Assembly: GCA_002709235.1 (NCBI GenBank)
Contig: PAQI01000010.1
Location: 136,278-200,277, forward strand
DNA: 64,000 nt
Reading direction: 5' to 3'
Source of the DNA: Hirschia sp.
GTDB taxonomy: Bacteria > Pseudomonadota > Alphaproteobacteria > Caulobacterales > Hyphomonadaceae
In this document: in pieces, positions 7,772 to 15,958 of the stretch
Numbering within the stretch: position 1 is the first letter of the stretch
Layout of the letters: each line of letters starts with the position of its first letter
Notes under the pieces: model-generated
What the model was told of the DNA's origin: nothing
What the model saw: only the letters and a program-made list of their open reading frames with translations
Database searches by the model: none
Made by a program: the position numbers and the translations under genes

Positions 7772-9196
7772 TCAAAAATCCCGTTGCAAGCTAGCGGGAT
7801 CGAGGATGCCCATACCTATTATTTCGTCCCGGCCGGCGACTACATCTCCCTTGATAATCGGCGCAAGCCAGTCTTCGGGAGAGAGTGACGCCTGTCGGGA
7901 CGTTCCATATCCGCCACATGCCAGGAAGGCAGACACGATAGGGGCCGCAAAAGATGTGCCCGAGTTCCTGCCATGCGCGCCACCAGGCGTGGCAACTTCC
8001 ACATTGACACCCAAAGCAGCAATATCGACATACGGTCCACGATTGGCCCAGCGATAGATTGATCCGGATGAATTGACCGCGGTTACTCCGATCACACCGT
8101 CATAAGCTGCGGGATAGAGTGGACCTGAAGCGGGGCCTTCATTTCCGACTGCTGCGACAAAGACAATGCCGCGCGCCTGCATGTTGGCGATATAGGCTTC
8201 AACGGCTTCGTTCGGCGGGCCTGTGAGGCTGATATTCAGAACATTCACATCATTTGCGGCCAGCCAGTCTATGGCGCTGATAATACTTGACGATGAAGCG
8301 CCGGTCGTACCGTCCTCGGATACAAAGAAGACCGAGGCTGCCAGGATTGCGGGCTGTTCATTCAGAGCGAGGCCCTGGATCTGTCTTGTGATGATGGATG
8401 CCACGGCGGTGCCGTGTTTCAACGGTCGCAGATCGCCATAGGGTACAAAATCGCGTTCTGACAGGCTGATTCCCGCAAAATCCGGATGAGTTTCGTCGAT
8501 ATCGGTGTCGATCAGGCCCAGCTTGACGGCTGTGCCGGGAGCTTGGGTGTAGGAAGAAGGCTGCAGCTGTGGATCACCCGCCTGTGCGTCCGTGTTGTCG
8601 GAGGCTTTCCTGTAGACGTGATTGCGGTCAAACACCTGTCCACCCAATGCCTTCAGCGTTTTCTCGAGTGCCTGTGTTTCTTCTTTGTCTCCCACAAATT
8701 TGACCACGAACATGGTGTCTTCGCTGGCCAACAGATCTGAGCGTTCGAGCACTGTAAGCGAAAGACCTTCGATCTGCGCCGCTTTCTCAGTCGGGGCGAT
8801 CAGGACCCATTCATTGCGCATGACAGGCAAGCCATTCTCCAATGTCACGTCGATCTCTCGTGTCGTCGAGAGTGAGGGCTCCAGCCTGCGAATGGCGGCG
8901 ATAGCGTCATCGGTCAGATCCAATGTGCCATCGAGCGCCGCACCAATATCTGCCGATGTTACAAGTGGATCGAGTGCATCAGAGACAAGCGCATCGATCG
9001 CGCCATCAGTGACGTCATCAACAACATCGGACAGGGTTTCATCGACGGTTTCGTCAATTGATCGCTCAATGGTATCTGTTATCGGTCCGTCCAGCGTGTC
9101 ACCGATATCAGGCAGGAGTTGAGCATGGGCGGCAAAGGTCCAACTACTGACGAAAACCAGGCAAGTCAGGCTCGCTGAAATGATCCGATCCTTCAT
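7772..9196 (-). CDS. Subtilisin-like (S8) serine protease with Asp-rich N-terminal region
   Basis: A 474-residue exported protease. Signal peptide about 1-26 (ending AAHAQ). Residues 28-100 form an unusual acidic region with repeated D-[IVT]-x-D units (for example DETVDETLSDVVDDVTDG). Residues about 115-200 look like a propeptide or inhibitor-like domain. The S8 catalytic domain (about 222-455) has Asp230 in GLIDTDID, His261 in KHGTAVAS, oxyanion Asn352 in VGNEGPA and Ser415 in GTSFAAP. All catalytic residues are present. It converges on the beta-barrel gene (14 bases apart) and diverges from the ECF sigma gene. Its Asp-rich head resembles the tail of the secreted protein at 6007-6756, so the two may interact. 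I see no copy of the ECF-type promoter in front of it. Confidence 0.9.
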   Translation of the reverse strand: MKDRIISASLTCLVFVSSWTFAAHAQLLPDIGDTLDGPITDTIERSIDETVDETLSDVVDDVTDGAIDALVSDALDPLVTSADIGAALDGTLDLTDDAIAAIRRLEPSLSTTREIDVTLENGLPVMRNEWVLIAPTEKAAQIEGLSLTVLERSDLLASEDTMFVVKFVGDKEETQALEKTLKALGGQVFDRNHVYRKASDNTDAQAGDPQLQPSSYTQAPGTAVKLGLIDTDIDETHPDFAGISLSERDFVPYGDLRPLKHGTAVASIITRQIQGLALNEQPAILAASVFFVSEDGTTGASSSSIISAIDWLAANDVNVLNISLTGPPNEAVEAYIANMQARGIVFVAAVGNEGPASGPLYPAAYDGVIGVTAVNSSGSIYRWANRGPYVDIAALGVNVEVATPGGAHGRNSGTSFAAPIVSAFLACGGYGTSRQASLSPEDWLAPIIKGDVVAGRDEIIGMGILDPASLQRDF

Positions 9197-9269
9197 GGCT
9201 TGTAAGCTCCTTCCGGGATGCTGCGACTAGAATACTAACGATTGAGGCGAAATAAAATTTCATCCTGTT

Positions 9270-9294
9270 GGAATAAAAATCGTCCCGGGCCGTC
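9270..9294 (+). promoter_or_regulatory. ECF-type promoter of the sigma factor gene
   Basis: GGAAT at 9270-9274, 16 bases, CGTC at 9291-9294. Box sequence and spacing are identical to the element at 5947-5971. The expected transcription start falls at about 9300-9302, only a few bases before ATG 9306, and no Shine-Dalgarno sequence is present. The transcript is therefore probably leaderless or nearly so. Autoregulation is the usual arrangement for ECF sigma genes. Confidence 0.6.
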
Positions 9295-9305
9295 ATCCAG
9301 GTATC

Positions 9306-9800
9306 ATGAGCAAAAACACGCCATCAAACAAAGAGATCATGGACGCGGTGCCGCATATCCGTCGGTTCGCTTATTCACTGACTCGAAACGCAGCTGATGC
9401 GGATGATCTCGTCCAGTCAGTTGTAGAACGAATTCTGCAAAACGGTACGCCGGAGGATGTGGATCTGAAGAAATGGATGTTCCGCGTTTGCCGGAACCGA
9501 TGGATCGACACGCTGCGTGCAAGCAAGGTTCGCCAGACGGCGGAGCCAGAAATCGAAGAGGCTTCAGCGCCTTCCCCTTCATCGGAGGACGTGGCTGGCT
9601 CACGGATGATGATGAACCGTGTCCAGTCTGCAATTGCAGCCTTGCCGGACAATTATCGCGAGGTGCTGACAGTCGTTGCAGTTGGCGGTGCGAGTTACAA
9701 GGAGGCGGCGTCAATGTTGAAGGTTCCAATTGGTACAATCATGAGCCGTCTGGGTCGTGCCCGGGCCATGGTAGCAGAGGAGGTGGGGTATCATGACTGA
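9306..9800 (+). CDS. ECF-family RNA polymerase sigma factor
   Basis: A 164-residue sigma factor with only the two domains of the extracytoplasmic-function group. Region 2 is at about 12-75 (AADADDLVQSVVERIL, RVCRNRWIDTLR). Region 4 is at about 105-158, with the helix-turn-helix GASYKEAASMLKVPIGTIMSRLGRAR. The start at ATG 9306 agrees with family N termini, although no ribosome binding site precedes it. The next gene, an anti-sigma factor, overlaps by 8 bases. Likely targets are its own operon and the secreted protein at 6007-6756, both of which carry GGAAT-N16-CGTC. Confidence 0.92.
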   Translation: MSKNTPSNKEIMDAVPHIRRFAYSLTRNAADADDLVQSVVERILQNGTPEDVDLKKWMFRVCRNRWIDTLRASKVRQTAEPEIEEASAPSPSSEDVAGSRMMMNRVQSAIAALPDNYREVLTVVAVGGASYKEAASMLKVPIGTIMSRLGRARAMVAEEVGYHD

Positions 9801-10611
9801 TCCACAAAACGCGCTGGACCATCTTCTGAATGGATATCTTGACGATGAGCTGAACGAGGCTGAACGCACTGAGCTGGAAGCCATGATGCTGAAGGATGAG
9901 CGCATAGGGCTGAGACTGGAAGAGCTGGCGCAAGCCAATTCCGAATTCATCGAGTCAGCCAATGAAGTGGATTCTGTGCCCATGACAGAGAGCTTGTCTG
10001 CATTGATGGACAGGCTGTCGGCTGAAGAATCCCAAGCAGCCTTCAAGGATGAAACCGACAATGTCATCACCTTTCCGATATGGCGCAAGACAACCAGATT
10101 CATCGAACATCATCGCGCGATCGCAGCTGCGTTGATCATGGGTGTCGGGGCTGTTGTGTTGCAGCCGGCTTTTACTGATCGTCAGTCACAATCAATCATG
10201 CCAGGCACCAGTGGAATCATCATGGCGCAGAGCCAGTTGGGCGATGCCCTCGAAACGCTCGCCAGCGGTTCCGTGGTGGAAGGTGATGGGGTGCGCATCG
10301 AGCCGCGCTTTTCCTTCGTAGCCAGCAATGAAGCGCCATGTCGTGTTGTGGATGTTGCATCGGGAACGGAAGCGGGGCGGTTGATTGCCTGCAGGAGTGA
10401 CGACGCGCAATGGCGCATCCAGGTCGCAAGTTACCATCAGGCTCCGGCAGATGGGGCGAGCGAGAATTACCAGACGGCATCGGGTCCGTACCACGATGTG
10501 ATCGAGACATATCTCGATCAGGTCATGACGAGTGAACCGGTCGCATCTTCCGAAGAAAAGTCATTGATCGCGACAGGGTGGAAACAGCCTGGTGCAGAGA
10601 AGGGAAATTGA
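9793..10611 (+). CDS. Anti-sigma factor, single-pass membrane protein
   Basis: A 272-residue protein encoded in an 8-base overlap with the sigma gene. The N-terminal 50 residues (LLNGYLDDELNEAERTELEAMM) have the helical pattern of anti-sigma domains but lack the His-x3-Cys-x2-Cys zinc motif. A membrane helix lies at about 108-126 (AIAAALIMGVGAVVLQP), followed by a periplasmic domain of about 145 residues with no recognised fold. It probably holds the sigma factor at the inner membrane and releases it on an envelope signal. Neither the signal nor the protease that would cleave it can be read here. Confidence 0.8.
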   Translation: MTDPQNALDHLLNGYLDDELNEAERTELEAMMLKDERIGLRLEELAQANSEFIESANEVDSVPMTESLSALMDRLSAEESQAAFKDETDNVITFPIWRKTTRFIEHHRAIAAALIMGVGAVVLQPAFTDRQSQSIMPGTSGIIMAQSQLGDALETLASGSVVEGDGVRIEPRFSFVASNEAPCRVVDVASGTEAGRLIACRSDDAQWRIQVASYHQAPADGASENYQTASGPYHDVIETYLDQVMTSEPVASSEEKSLIATGWKQPGAEKGN

Positions 10612-10612
10612 C

Positions 10613-11005
10613 ATGAGACCATCAATCATTACCGCTTTTATCGTTGTCAGTGCATTGGGAGCCTGCGCATCCTCTCCACAATATCGCGAAGCACCTCATT
10701 CGGGTGCGCCGGGCTATTCGGAAACAAGGATCGAGTCGCAGCGCTATAATGTGAGCTACCAGTCCAGATCCGCTGACACAGAGAACACCCGGACACTGGC
10801 CTTACGGCGGGCTGCTGAACTCACATTGGAAAACGGCTTTGACACATTCGAGCTTGTGGATCAGTCCATTGACCGCGAACGAATTCGCCGCGACAGCGAT
10901 TCCTGGGTGACGAATGAGCGCGTGGTCACGCGGGATTGCGGCCTGCTGGGGTGCACCACGAATGTCAGAAACCAGCCGACATTCGATTCATCTGTGGATC
11001 ACTAA
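10613..11005 (+). CDS. CC0125/CC1285-family lipoprotein
   Basis: A 130-residue lipoprotein. The signal peptide ends in the lipobox SALGAC, with Cys18 as the lipidated residue. The body carries the pattern YNVSYQSRSADTENTR followed by RRAAELTLENGFDTFEL, which I recognise from a family of Caulobacter-type lipoproteins of unknown role. The start at ATG 10613 is chosen for the signal peptide; the frame extends 21 bases upstream into the anti-sigma gene. It is the third gene of the sigma/anti-sigma operon, so it is probably an envelope-stress product. Confidence 0.8.
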   Translation: MRPSIITAFIVVSALGACASSPQYREAPHSGAPGYSETRIESQRYNVSYQSRSADTENTRTLALRRAAELTLENGFDTFELVDQSIDRERIRRDSDSWVTNERVVTRDCGLLGCTTNVRNQPTFDSSVDH

Positions 11006-11011
11006 CGGAAC

Positions 11012-11125
11012 ATGACCACGGTAAGTTTCGAGATATTGATGTCGGACAAGGATGCCAGCGTCAGCCCGGCACTTTACGATGCGGCGGAAGTCTTCAATGC
11101 AATTTCGGGTATCGAGCCGGACTGA
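11012..11125 (+). CDS. Possible 37-residue small protein
   Basis: The frame runs from ATG 11012 to TGA 11123-11125, starts 6 bases after the lipoprotein stop and ends just before a hairpin. It encodes a soluble acidic peptide beginning MTTVSFEILMSDKD and ending ISGIEPD. A weak ribosome binding site (ACGGAAC) precedes it. Its position as the last frame of the sigma operon, filling the space to the terminator, is the main argument. No homologue is known to me. Confidence 0.35.
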   Translation: MTTVSFEILMSDKDASVSPALYDAAEVFNAISGIEPD

Positions 11126-11137
11126 TTCAACATTTCA

Positions 11138-11180
11138 CATCGCTGCAGGTTTCTGCCGGAAGCGGGCACCTGCAGCGATG
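11138..11180. terminator. Bidirectional terminator-like hairpin between convergent genes
   Basis: A perfect 13-bp stem (CATCGCTGCAGGT at 11138-11150 with ACCTGCAGCGATG at 11168-11180) encloses a 17-base loop. It lies between the end of the sigma operon and the stop codon of the enoyl-CoA hydratase gene, 7 bases from the latter. Only short T-rich tracts flank it, so termination strength is uncertain. Confidence 0.55.
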
Positions 11181-11186
11181 TTCTGC

Positions 11187-12005
11187 CTAACGTCCTTGAA
11201 ATTGGGGAGACCTCTTCTCGAAGAAGGCCTTGAGGCCTTCATGTGCATCTTCAGAGGGCATGGCGAAACGCCCATAGAGTTCGCCCTCCAGCATGCCTTG
11301 TTCCGGCAATGAATTATGCCATGATTCATGATAGAGACGCTTGATGAGACCCATTGCGAGCGTCGGACCAGTCACAAGTCTTTCGACCAGTTTGGATGTC
11401 TCCGCTTCCAGTTGATCATCAGCGACAACCCAGTTAACAAGCCCGATATCCTTGGCTTCCTGACCGGATATCTTGTCTCCCAACAGTGCCAGTTCCAGCG
11501 CTTTTCTGTGTCCGACCAGACGGGGCAGGAAATAGGAAACCAGCCCGTCATTGCTGCCTGCGTGCAGGATGTGAGCGACCCAGTAAAAAGAGCTTTCCGA
11601 GGCGATCACCAGATCGCAGGCCCCCAGAAATCCGACACCGGCACCGGCAACCGCGCCTTGAACGCTTGCAACAATGGGTACGCGCAGGCGCGTCATGATG
11701 CGTGCGATATGCATGTATGCGACAGGCGGCCCCTCGCCATTCTGCATACGCTGGGCTGGTGTCATTTCGTCATAGCTCAGAACAGATGACATATCCCCAC
11801 CTGCCATGAAATGCTTGCCATTGCCCTTGAAGAGCAGGCAGCGCACATCCGGGTTCTGTTCCACTTCGACAAGCTGATCGCGCAGGATGGGGACCTGCTC
11901 CAGATGGAAGGCGTTGAACTTGTGCGGCCTGTTGAATGTAATGGTCGCCAGGGGACCATCAAATTCCAGGATCGGATATTCGTCGACTGGCAGGTGGTTG
12001 GACAT
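11187..12005 (-). CDS. Enoyl-CoA hydratase/isomerase family protein
   Basis: A 272-residue crotonase-fold protein acting on an acyl-CoA. The oxyanion-hole segments are present: HFMAGGDM (about 65-72) and QGAVAGAGVGFLGACDL (about 113-130). Where crotonases carry the first catalytic Glu, the segment reads VAHILHAGSNDGLVSYFLPR, without that Glu but with an Asp before the Gly. The enoyl-CoA hydratase at 15958-16755 shares this variant (SIAHVRHGGCVDG), so the two are close relatives with the same altered active site. The gene is transcribed away from the double GntR regulator, in the same direction, about 115 bases after it. Substrate unknown. Confidence 0.88.
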   Translation of the reverse strand: MSNHLPVDEYPILEFDGPLATITFNRPHKFNAFHLEQVPILRDQLVEVEQNPDVRCLLFKGNGKHFMAGGDMSSVLSYDEMTPAQRMQNGEGPPVAYMHIARIMTRLRVPIVASVQGAVAGAGVGFLGACDLVIASESSFYWVAHILHAGSNDGLVSYFLPRLVGHRKALELALLGDKISGQEAKDIGLVNWVVADDQLEAETSKLVERLVTGPTLAMGLIKRLYHESWHNSLPEQGMLEGELYGRFAMPSEDAHEGLKAFFEKRSPQFQGR

Positions 12006-12120
12006 TTTTAGCTCTCCCTATCTTTTGTGTTTTTGTATCGTGCATTGAAATGGAAGGCCGGTTTGCTGATCCACATTGGTCTAGCGATGATGGCCTGATG
12101 TTTCGAACGATGTCCCTTCC

Positions 12121-13569
12121 TCAGGCACTTTGGGCCAGTTTCAGTTTTATCTGGTCCTCACTGCGCACCTGCAGATATGGCGCGTAATTGTCTCTGAGGT
12201 GCTGATAGGTCTGGCGTCTTGCGCGGCCTTCATCTCCGGCAGCAATGGCATCAATCACAAGACGGTAGCTGTTGATGACCCTTGTGATCTCCTGTGAGGA
12301 CTTGAACCGGAAAACACTGACCACATTGGCGAGTGCCAGGCCTGTGAAGAATGTCTGCACTGTATTTCCGGCGACCCTTGCAATCTCGACTGGTATGCGC
12401 GCTGTCGTCGCGGTGGCGGCCTCTGTATGCGGAGAGGATATGTGGGATTGCGCGGCCTCGATCCGTTCGTAAAGCCCTGCGACATCGGTTTCGTTTCGGC
12501 CAACCCGTTTTGCAGCCTGTTCAGCGGCCTGAACCTCGAGTGCAATGCGAAAGTCCAAATGGTAATGCATTCGAGTCGGCAGGGTGTTGAGATATTTCAA
12601 CACCCAGTCAAATGTGTGAGATGGGTCAGGTTGACCAACAGACAGGCCGCCACCGCGACCACTCTTCATCTTGACGATTGAATAGGCTTCGAGTGTACGG
12701 AGTGCTTCTCTGAGGACGGGGCGGCTAACCCCGAACCGCTTCAGGAGCTCTTCCTCAGAGCCAATGCGGTGGCCCTTTTCCAGTTCATTTTCTGTTATGT
12801 CTCGTGCCAGTTTCAAAGCGGTCAGATGGGACAGCTTCAGTCTGGAGATGTCTGGATTGGTGTGTTGTTCCGGAGCCAGGAGGCGTGTCCGTTTCAGCGC
12901 TTCCAGGCGTTGCTGGACGTCATGATCTATCAGTGAGCTTGTAAGAGGCCAATTCCAGGACAACATGGCGTCAATGATCTTGAGCTTGTGAGCACGAGAA
13001 CGATCCGCATGCTCCATGGCCGATGCGACATCACGCGGCTCAAAATAGATGATTGATCGCAATGTTTTCTGACATGCTGAAATGAGTAATGAGAAATAGG
13101 TGTTGCCTGTCAGCTGGGCCAGCTCGATCCAGAATTGGTCAAAGGACTCAATGCTCTCGGCCAGGTCCGAAGCAGGGAGGGCGAACATGGCCCTGAGCGC
13201 CTCAAGCCTGGAGGCTGTTTCATCCGAGCATTCCCTGAGTGCAACTTCGGCAACCTTGGCATGCATGGCTCCGGTCATCAGAACCAGATCGTCGCGCTGG
13301 CAATCGGCAAGTTCCATATATGCGGACAGCTCGTTCACTGCTGCCTCTTTGCGGGTATAGGCGACATGTAGTCCGCCGCCTCTGCCGGTCTTCACATTTG
13401 CAATTCCGCGATGCTCAACCAGGCTGAGTGCTTCCCTGACAACAGCGCGACTTGTCTCGTACTCTGCCATGAGCTCGGATTCCGTGCGGACGGTCTGTCC
13501 GAGTGGCCACCCCATCTCGATAAGGGCTTCGCCAATCTGGTCTGCTATCTGGGCACTTTTCTTGATCAT
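12121..13569 (-). CDS. Tandem GntR/FadR-type transcription regulator (two HTH-FCD units fused)
   Basis: A 482-residue protein, twice the usual 220-250 residues of a FadR-subfamily GntR regulator. It contains two winged-helix domains: about 5-70 with SRAVVREALSLVEH then KTGRGGGLHV, and about 245-312 with SRPVLREALRTLEA then KSGRGGGLSV. Each is followed by a helical region of about 150 residues fitting an FCD ligand-binding domain. A single chain could thus form by itself the dimer these regulators need. The gene lies between the enoyl-CoA hydratase at 11187 and the divergent TonB receptor operon at 13769, and is the obvious candidate to control both. GntR/FCD proteins commonly sense acyl-CoAs or organic acids; the ligand here is unknown. 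Confidence 0.88.
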   Translation of the reverse strand: MIKKSAQIADQIGEALIEMGWPLGQTVRTESELMAEYETSRAVVREALSLVEHRGIANVKTGRGGGLHVAYTRKEAAVNELSAYMELADCQRDDLVLMTGAMHAKVAEVALRECSDETASRLEALRAMFALPASDLAESIESFDQFWIELAQLTGNTYFSLLISACQKTLRSIIYFEPRDVASAMEHADRSRAHKLKIIDAMLSWNWPLTSSLIDHDVQQRLEALKRTRLLAPEQHTNPDISRLKLSHLTALKLARDITENELEKGHRIGSEEELLKRFGVSRPVLREALRTLEAYSIVKMKSGRGGGLSVGQPDPSHTFDWVLKYLNTLPTRMHYHLDFRIALEVQAAEQAAKRVGRNETDVAGLYERIEAAQSHISSPHTEAATATTARIPVEIARVAGNTVQTFFTGLALANVVSVFRFKSSQEITRVINSYRLVIDAIAAGDEGRARRQTYQHLRDNYAPYLQVRSEDQIKLKLAQSA

Positions 13570-13768
13570 GATAATCCAAACAGGGGCGTTAGATGGTGCG
13601 ATAGAAATTAAACTAGTGACATGGATAATGGGCTTTTATCCAGAATGATCGCCAAAACGTTCGAAAATCAACGGAAAATCGCCTAAAATGATCACATCGA
13701 AAATGGGTTGCATGATTATAGTAACATAGTTTACCGTTCTCTCAACAAGATTCCACGGGAGGGAACTC
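13570..13768. promoter_or_regulatory. Divergent promoter region, double GntR gene / TonB receptor operon
   Basis: This 199-base gap separates divergent genes. Two similar stretches, TAGTGACATGG (13614-13624) and TAGTAACATAG (13719-13729), lie about 105 bases apart and could be half of a regulator-binding pattern. The second is about 40 bases before the receptor start. Evidence is weak. The receptor has a clear ribosome binding site, GGGAGGGAA, just before its ATG. Confidence 0.35.
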
Positions 13769-15958
13769 ATGAGCCGGAACACGGTCAGCATTTTCGCATT
13801 GTCAGTTTTGTCAGTTGTATGGGGAGGCTTTTCAGCCACAGCCCAGGAAGCACCCGACACGCCGCCTGAAGAAGCGCAAGCGCGGCAGGATACAATCATT
13901 GTTACAGCAAACCGACGCGAGGAACGTCTTCAGGATGTCCCCGTGGCCATCTCAGCTGTATCAGCAGAAATGGTCGCCGAGCGCGGGTTGACCGATCTCA
14001 AATCACTGAACGAGGCGGTTCCAAGCCTTGTGCTGGTCAGAAGTGCAACGTCGAATACGCCCTTTATTCGAGGTGTGGGTGCGGCGGCGGCTTCACCGTC
14101 GAACGAGCCATCCGTGACGACTTATGTCGACAACATCTACATTCCCAGCAATGTCGCGACGGTATTCGATTTCAACAATATCGAACGGATCGAAGTGCTT
14201 CGTGGGCCGCAAGGCACACTGTTCGGTCGCAACGCCGTGGGCGGCGTTCTGCACGTCATTACCAAGGACCCAAGCCATGATCCGGTGTTTGACGGTGAGG
14301 TGACGGTTGCCAATTATGACTCCACAGTTGCAAACGCATATCTCAGCGGCGGATTGAGTGACACGATTGCAGCGAACCTGGCCATTCACATCGCGGAGCG
14401 CGGTGAGGGCTGGGGTGAAAACGTCGTCACCGGAAACGAGGTGTTCCAATATTCGGATGCGTCTGCCCGCTTGAAGCTTCTCTGGGAGCCGAGCGATTCT
14501 ACCCGCGTGCTCTTCGCTGCCGACGTTGACGATTATGAGGGCGTTCAGGGTGTGCTGCGAACAGCAATTCCCGGCACGGTCACGGGTGGCGGTGCACCCA
14601 ATGCCGGCTTCTACAATGTGAACAACAATGATGACGCGAGCAATGAAGTCGATGTCTGGGGAACCAGCCTGAAGATTGATCAGGACTTCAACGGCTTTTC
14701 CGGGACCAGCATCACCTCGTTTCGTCAGGTCAGGCAGAGCGTTGTCTATGACCTGGATACATCACCGGTTCCGGCAACGAAAACCACGCTTGAAACCGAA
14801 GTCGATACCTTCACACAGGAATTGCAGGTCAAGGCGCTACCGAATGCTGATTTACAGTGGATCCTTGGCGGTTTCTATTTTGATGATGACACAGGATACA
14901 ATCCTCTCGGTGTGCTGATTGGTGGAGCAAACCAACTCGCCATCGCATCGGCCCAGAAAACCAAATCTCTCTCGGCTTATGGGCAATTTACCTATCCGGT
15001 AACGGATCGCACCAATGTCACGGCAGGTCTTCGCTACACCTCCGATGAGCGTGAGATAGAGGGCGTTTCATCATTCAATGGCGCGGTGACAGGAACTGGC
15101 CAGGATGATGTCGAATTCGACAAGCTGACATGGCGGCTTTCAGTCGATCATCATTTCACCGATAGTTTCATGGGCTATGCCTCCTATAACCGTGGCTTCA
15201 AGAGTGGCTCTTATGACATAACGAGCTTTGCCAATCCGGCTGTGGCTCCCGAGGTTCTGGATGCCTATGAGGTCGGTTCCAAGTTTCAGTTGTTCAACAA
15301 TCGCCTGGATCTGAATCTGGCCGCTTTCTACTATGAGTACACGGATATTCAGGTCACGCAGGTGCTTGGAACGACTGCTCGCGTGGTCAATGCAGCATCC
15401 GCGACGAACAAGGGATTGGAAGCCGAATTCATTGCGCGACTGTTTGATGGGTTCCGGCTCAATGGCGGCATCTCTATCCAGGACGGGGAATATGACGAGT
15501 TTCCCAATGGGCCGCATTTCTCACCGAATGGCGCTCCTCCGACATGTGACATCATTCCATATCCTGACGACGCACCCGGTGGGCAGACCCAGCCAGCAGG
15601 TGGGTGTGATCTGTCCGGCAATGAGATGATCTTTGCGCCGCCGGTCTCTGGAAATATCGGTGCCAGCTATGAACTGGATACCGGAAATGCCGGGCGCTGG
15701 ATCTTTGCGGGTAGCTATTACTACACGGACGAGTTCGCTTTCGAAGCGGATCAGAGCATCAGGCAGGATGCCTATGGTTTGTTGAATGCGTCAGTGCAGT
15801 GGCGATCTGAAAGTGACCGCTATGGTGTCAGGCTCTGGGGCAAGAACCTGACTGACGAAGAATATTACGTGGCTGCAAACAGCACGGCGTCTGGACGGAT
15901 CTATTCACCTGCCGACCCACTGACCTTTGGTATCACGCTCAATGTGAGCACGAACTGA
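13769..15958 (+). CDS. TonB-dependent receptor (catabolic cluster)
   Basis: A 729-residue outer-membrane receptor. Signal peptide about 1-26 (ending SATAQ), a TonB-box-like DTIIVTANRR at about 41-50, then a plug domain with RLQDVPVAISAVSAE, FIRGVGAAAA and IEVLRGPQGTLFGRNAVGG. The barrel follows to the C terminus. The plug wording is that of the large group of receptors common in sphingomonads and caulobacters for organic substrates rather than siderophores. The gene heads an operon: its TGA shares bases with the ATG of the enoyl-CoA hydratase at 15958. It probably imports the compound degraded by the downstream enzymes. Confidence 0.9.
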   Translation: MSRNTVSIFALSVLSVVWGGFSATAQEAPDTPPEEAQARQDTIIVTANRREERLQDVPVAISAVSAEMVAERGLTDLKSLNEAVPSLVLVRSATSNTPFIRGVGAAAASPSNEPSVTTYVDNIYIPSNVATVFDFNNIERIEVLRGPQGTLFGRNAVGGVLHVITKDPSHDPVFDGEVTVANYDSTVANAYLSGGLSDTIAANLAIHIAERGEGWGENVVTGNEVFQYSDASARLKLLWEPSDSTRVLFAADVDDYEGVQGVLRTAIPGTVTGGGAPNAGFYNVNNNDDASNEVDVWGTSLKIDQDFNGFSGTSITSFRQVRQSVVYDLDTSPVPATKTTLETEVDTFTQELQVKALPNADLQWILGGFYFDDDTGYNPLGVLIGGANQLAIASAQKTKSLSAYGQFTYPVTDRTNVTAGLRYTSDEREIEGVSSFNGAVTGTGQDDVEFDKLTWRLSVDHHFTDSFMGYASYNRGFKSGSYDITSFANPAVAPEVLDAYEVGSKFQLFNNRLDLNLAAFYYEYTDIQVTQVLGTTARVVNAASATNKGLEAEFIARLFDGFRLNGGISIQDGEYDEFPNGPHFSPNGAPPTCDIIPYPDDAPGGQTQPAGGCDLSGNEMIFAPPVSGNIGASYELDTGNAGRWIFAGSYYYTDEFAFEADQSIRQDAYGLLNASVQWRSESDRYGVRLWGKNLTDEEYYVAANSTASGRIYSPADPLTFGITLNVSTN

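Noticed and set aside
9197..9305. ECF-type promoter for the S8 protease on the minus strand
   Set aside because: No GGAAT-N16-CGTC arrangement is found reading towards the protease; the nearest GGATG...CGTT has a wrong spacing.
12555..12562. CCAAATGG core inside the double GntR gene
   Set aside because: Only the central eight bases match; the outer GGG/CCC of the operator set is missing and it is within coding DNA.
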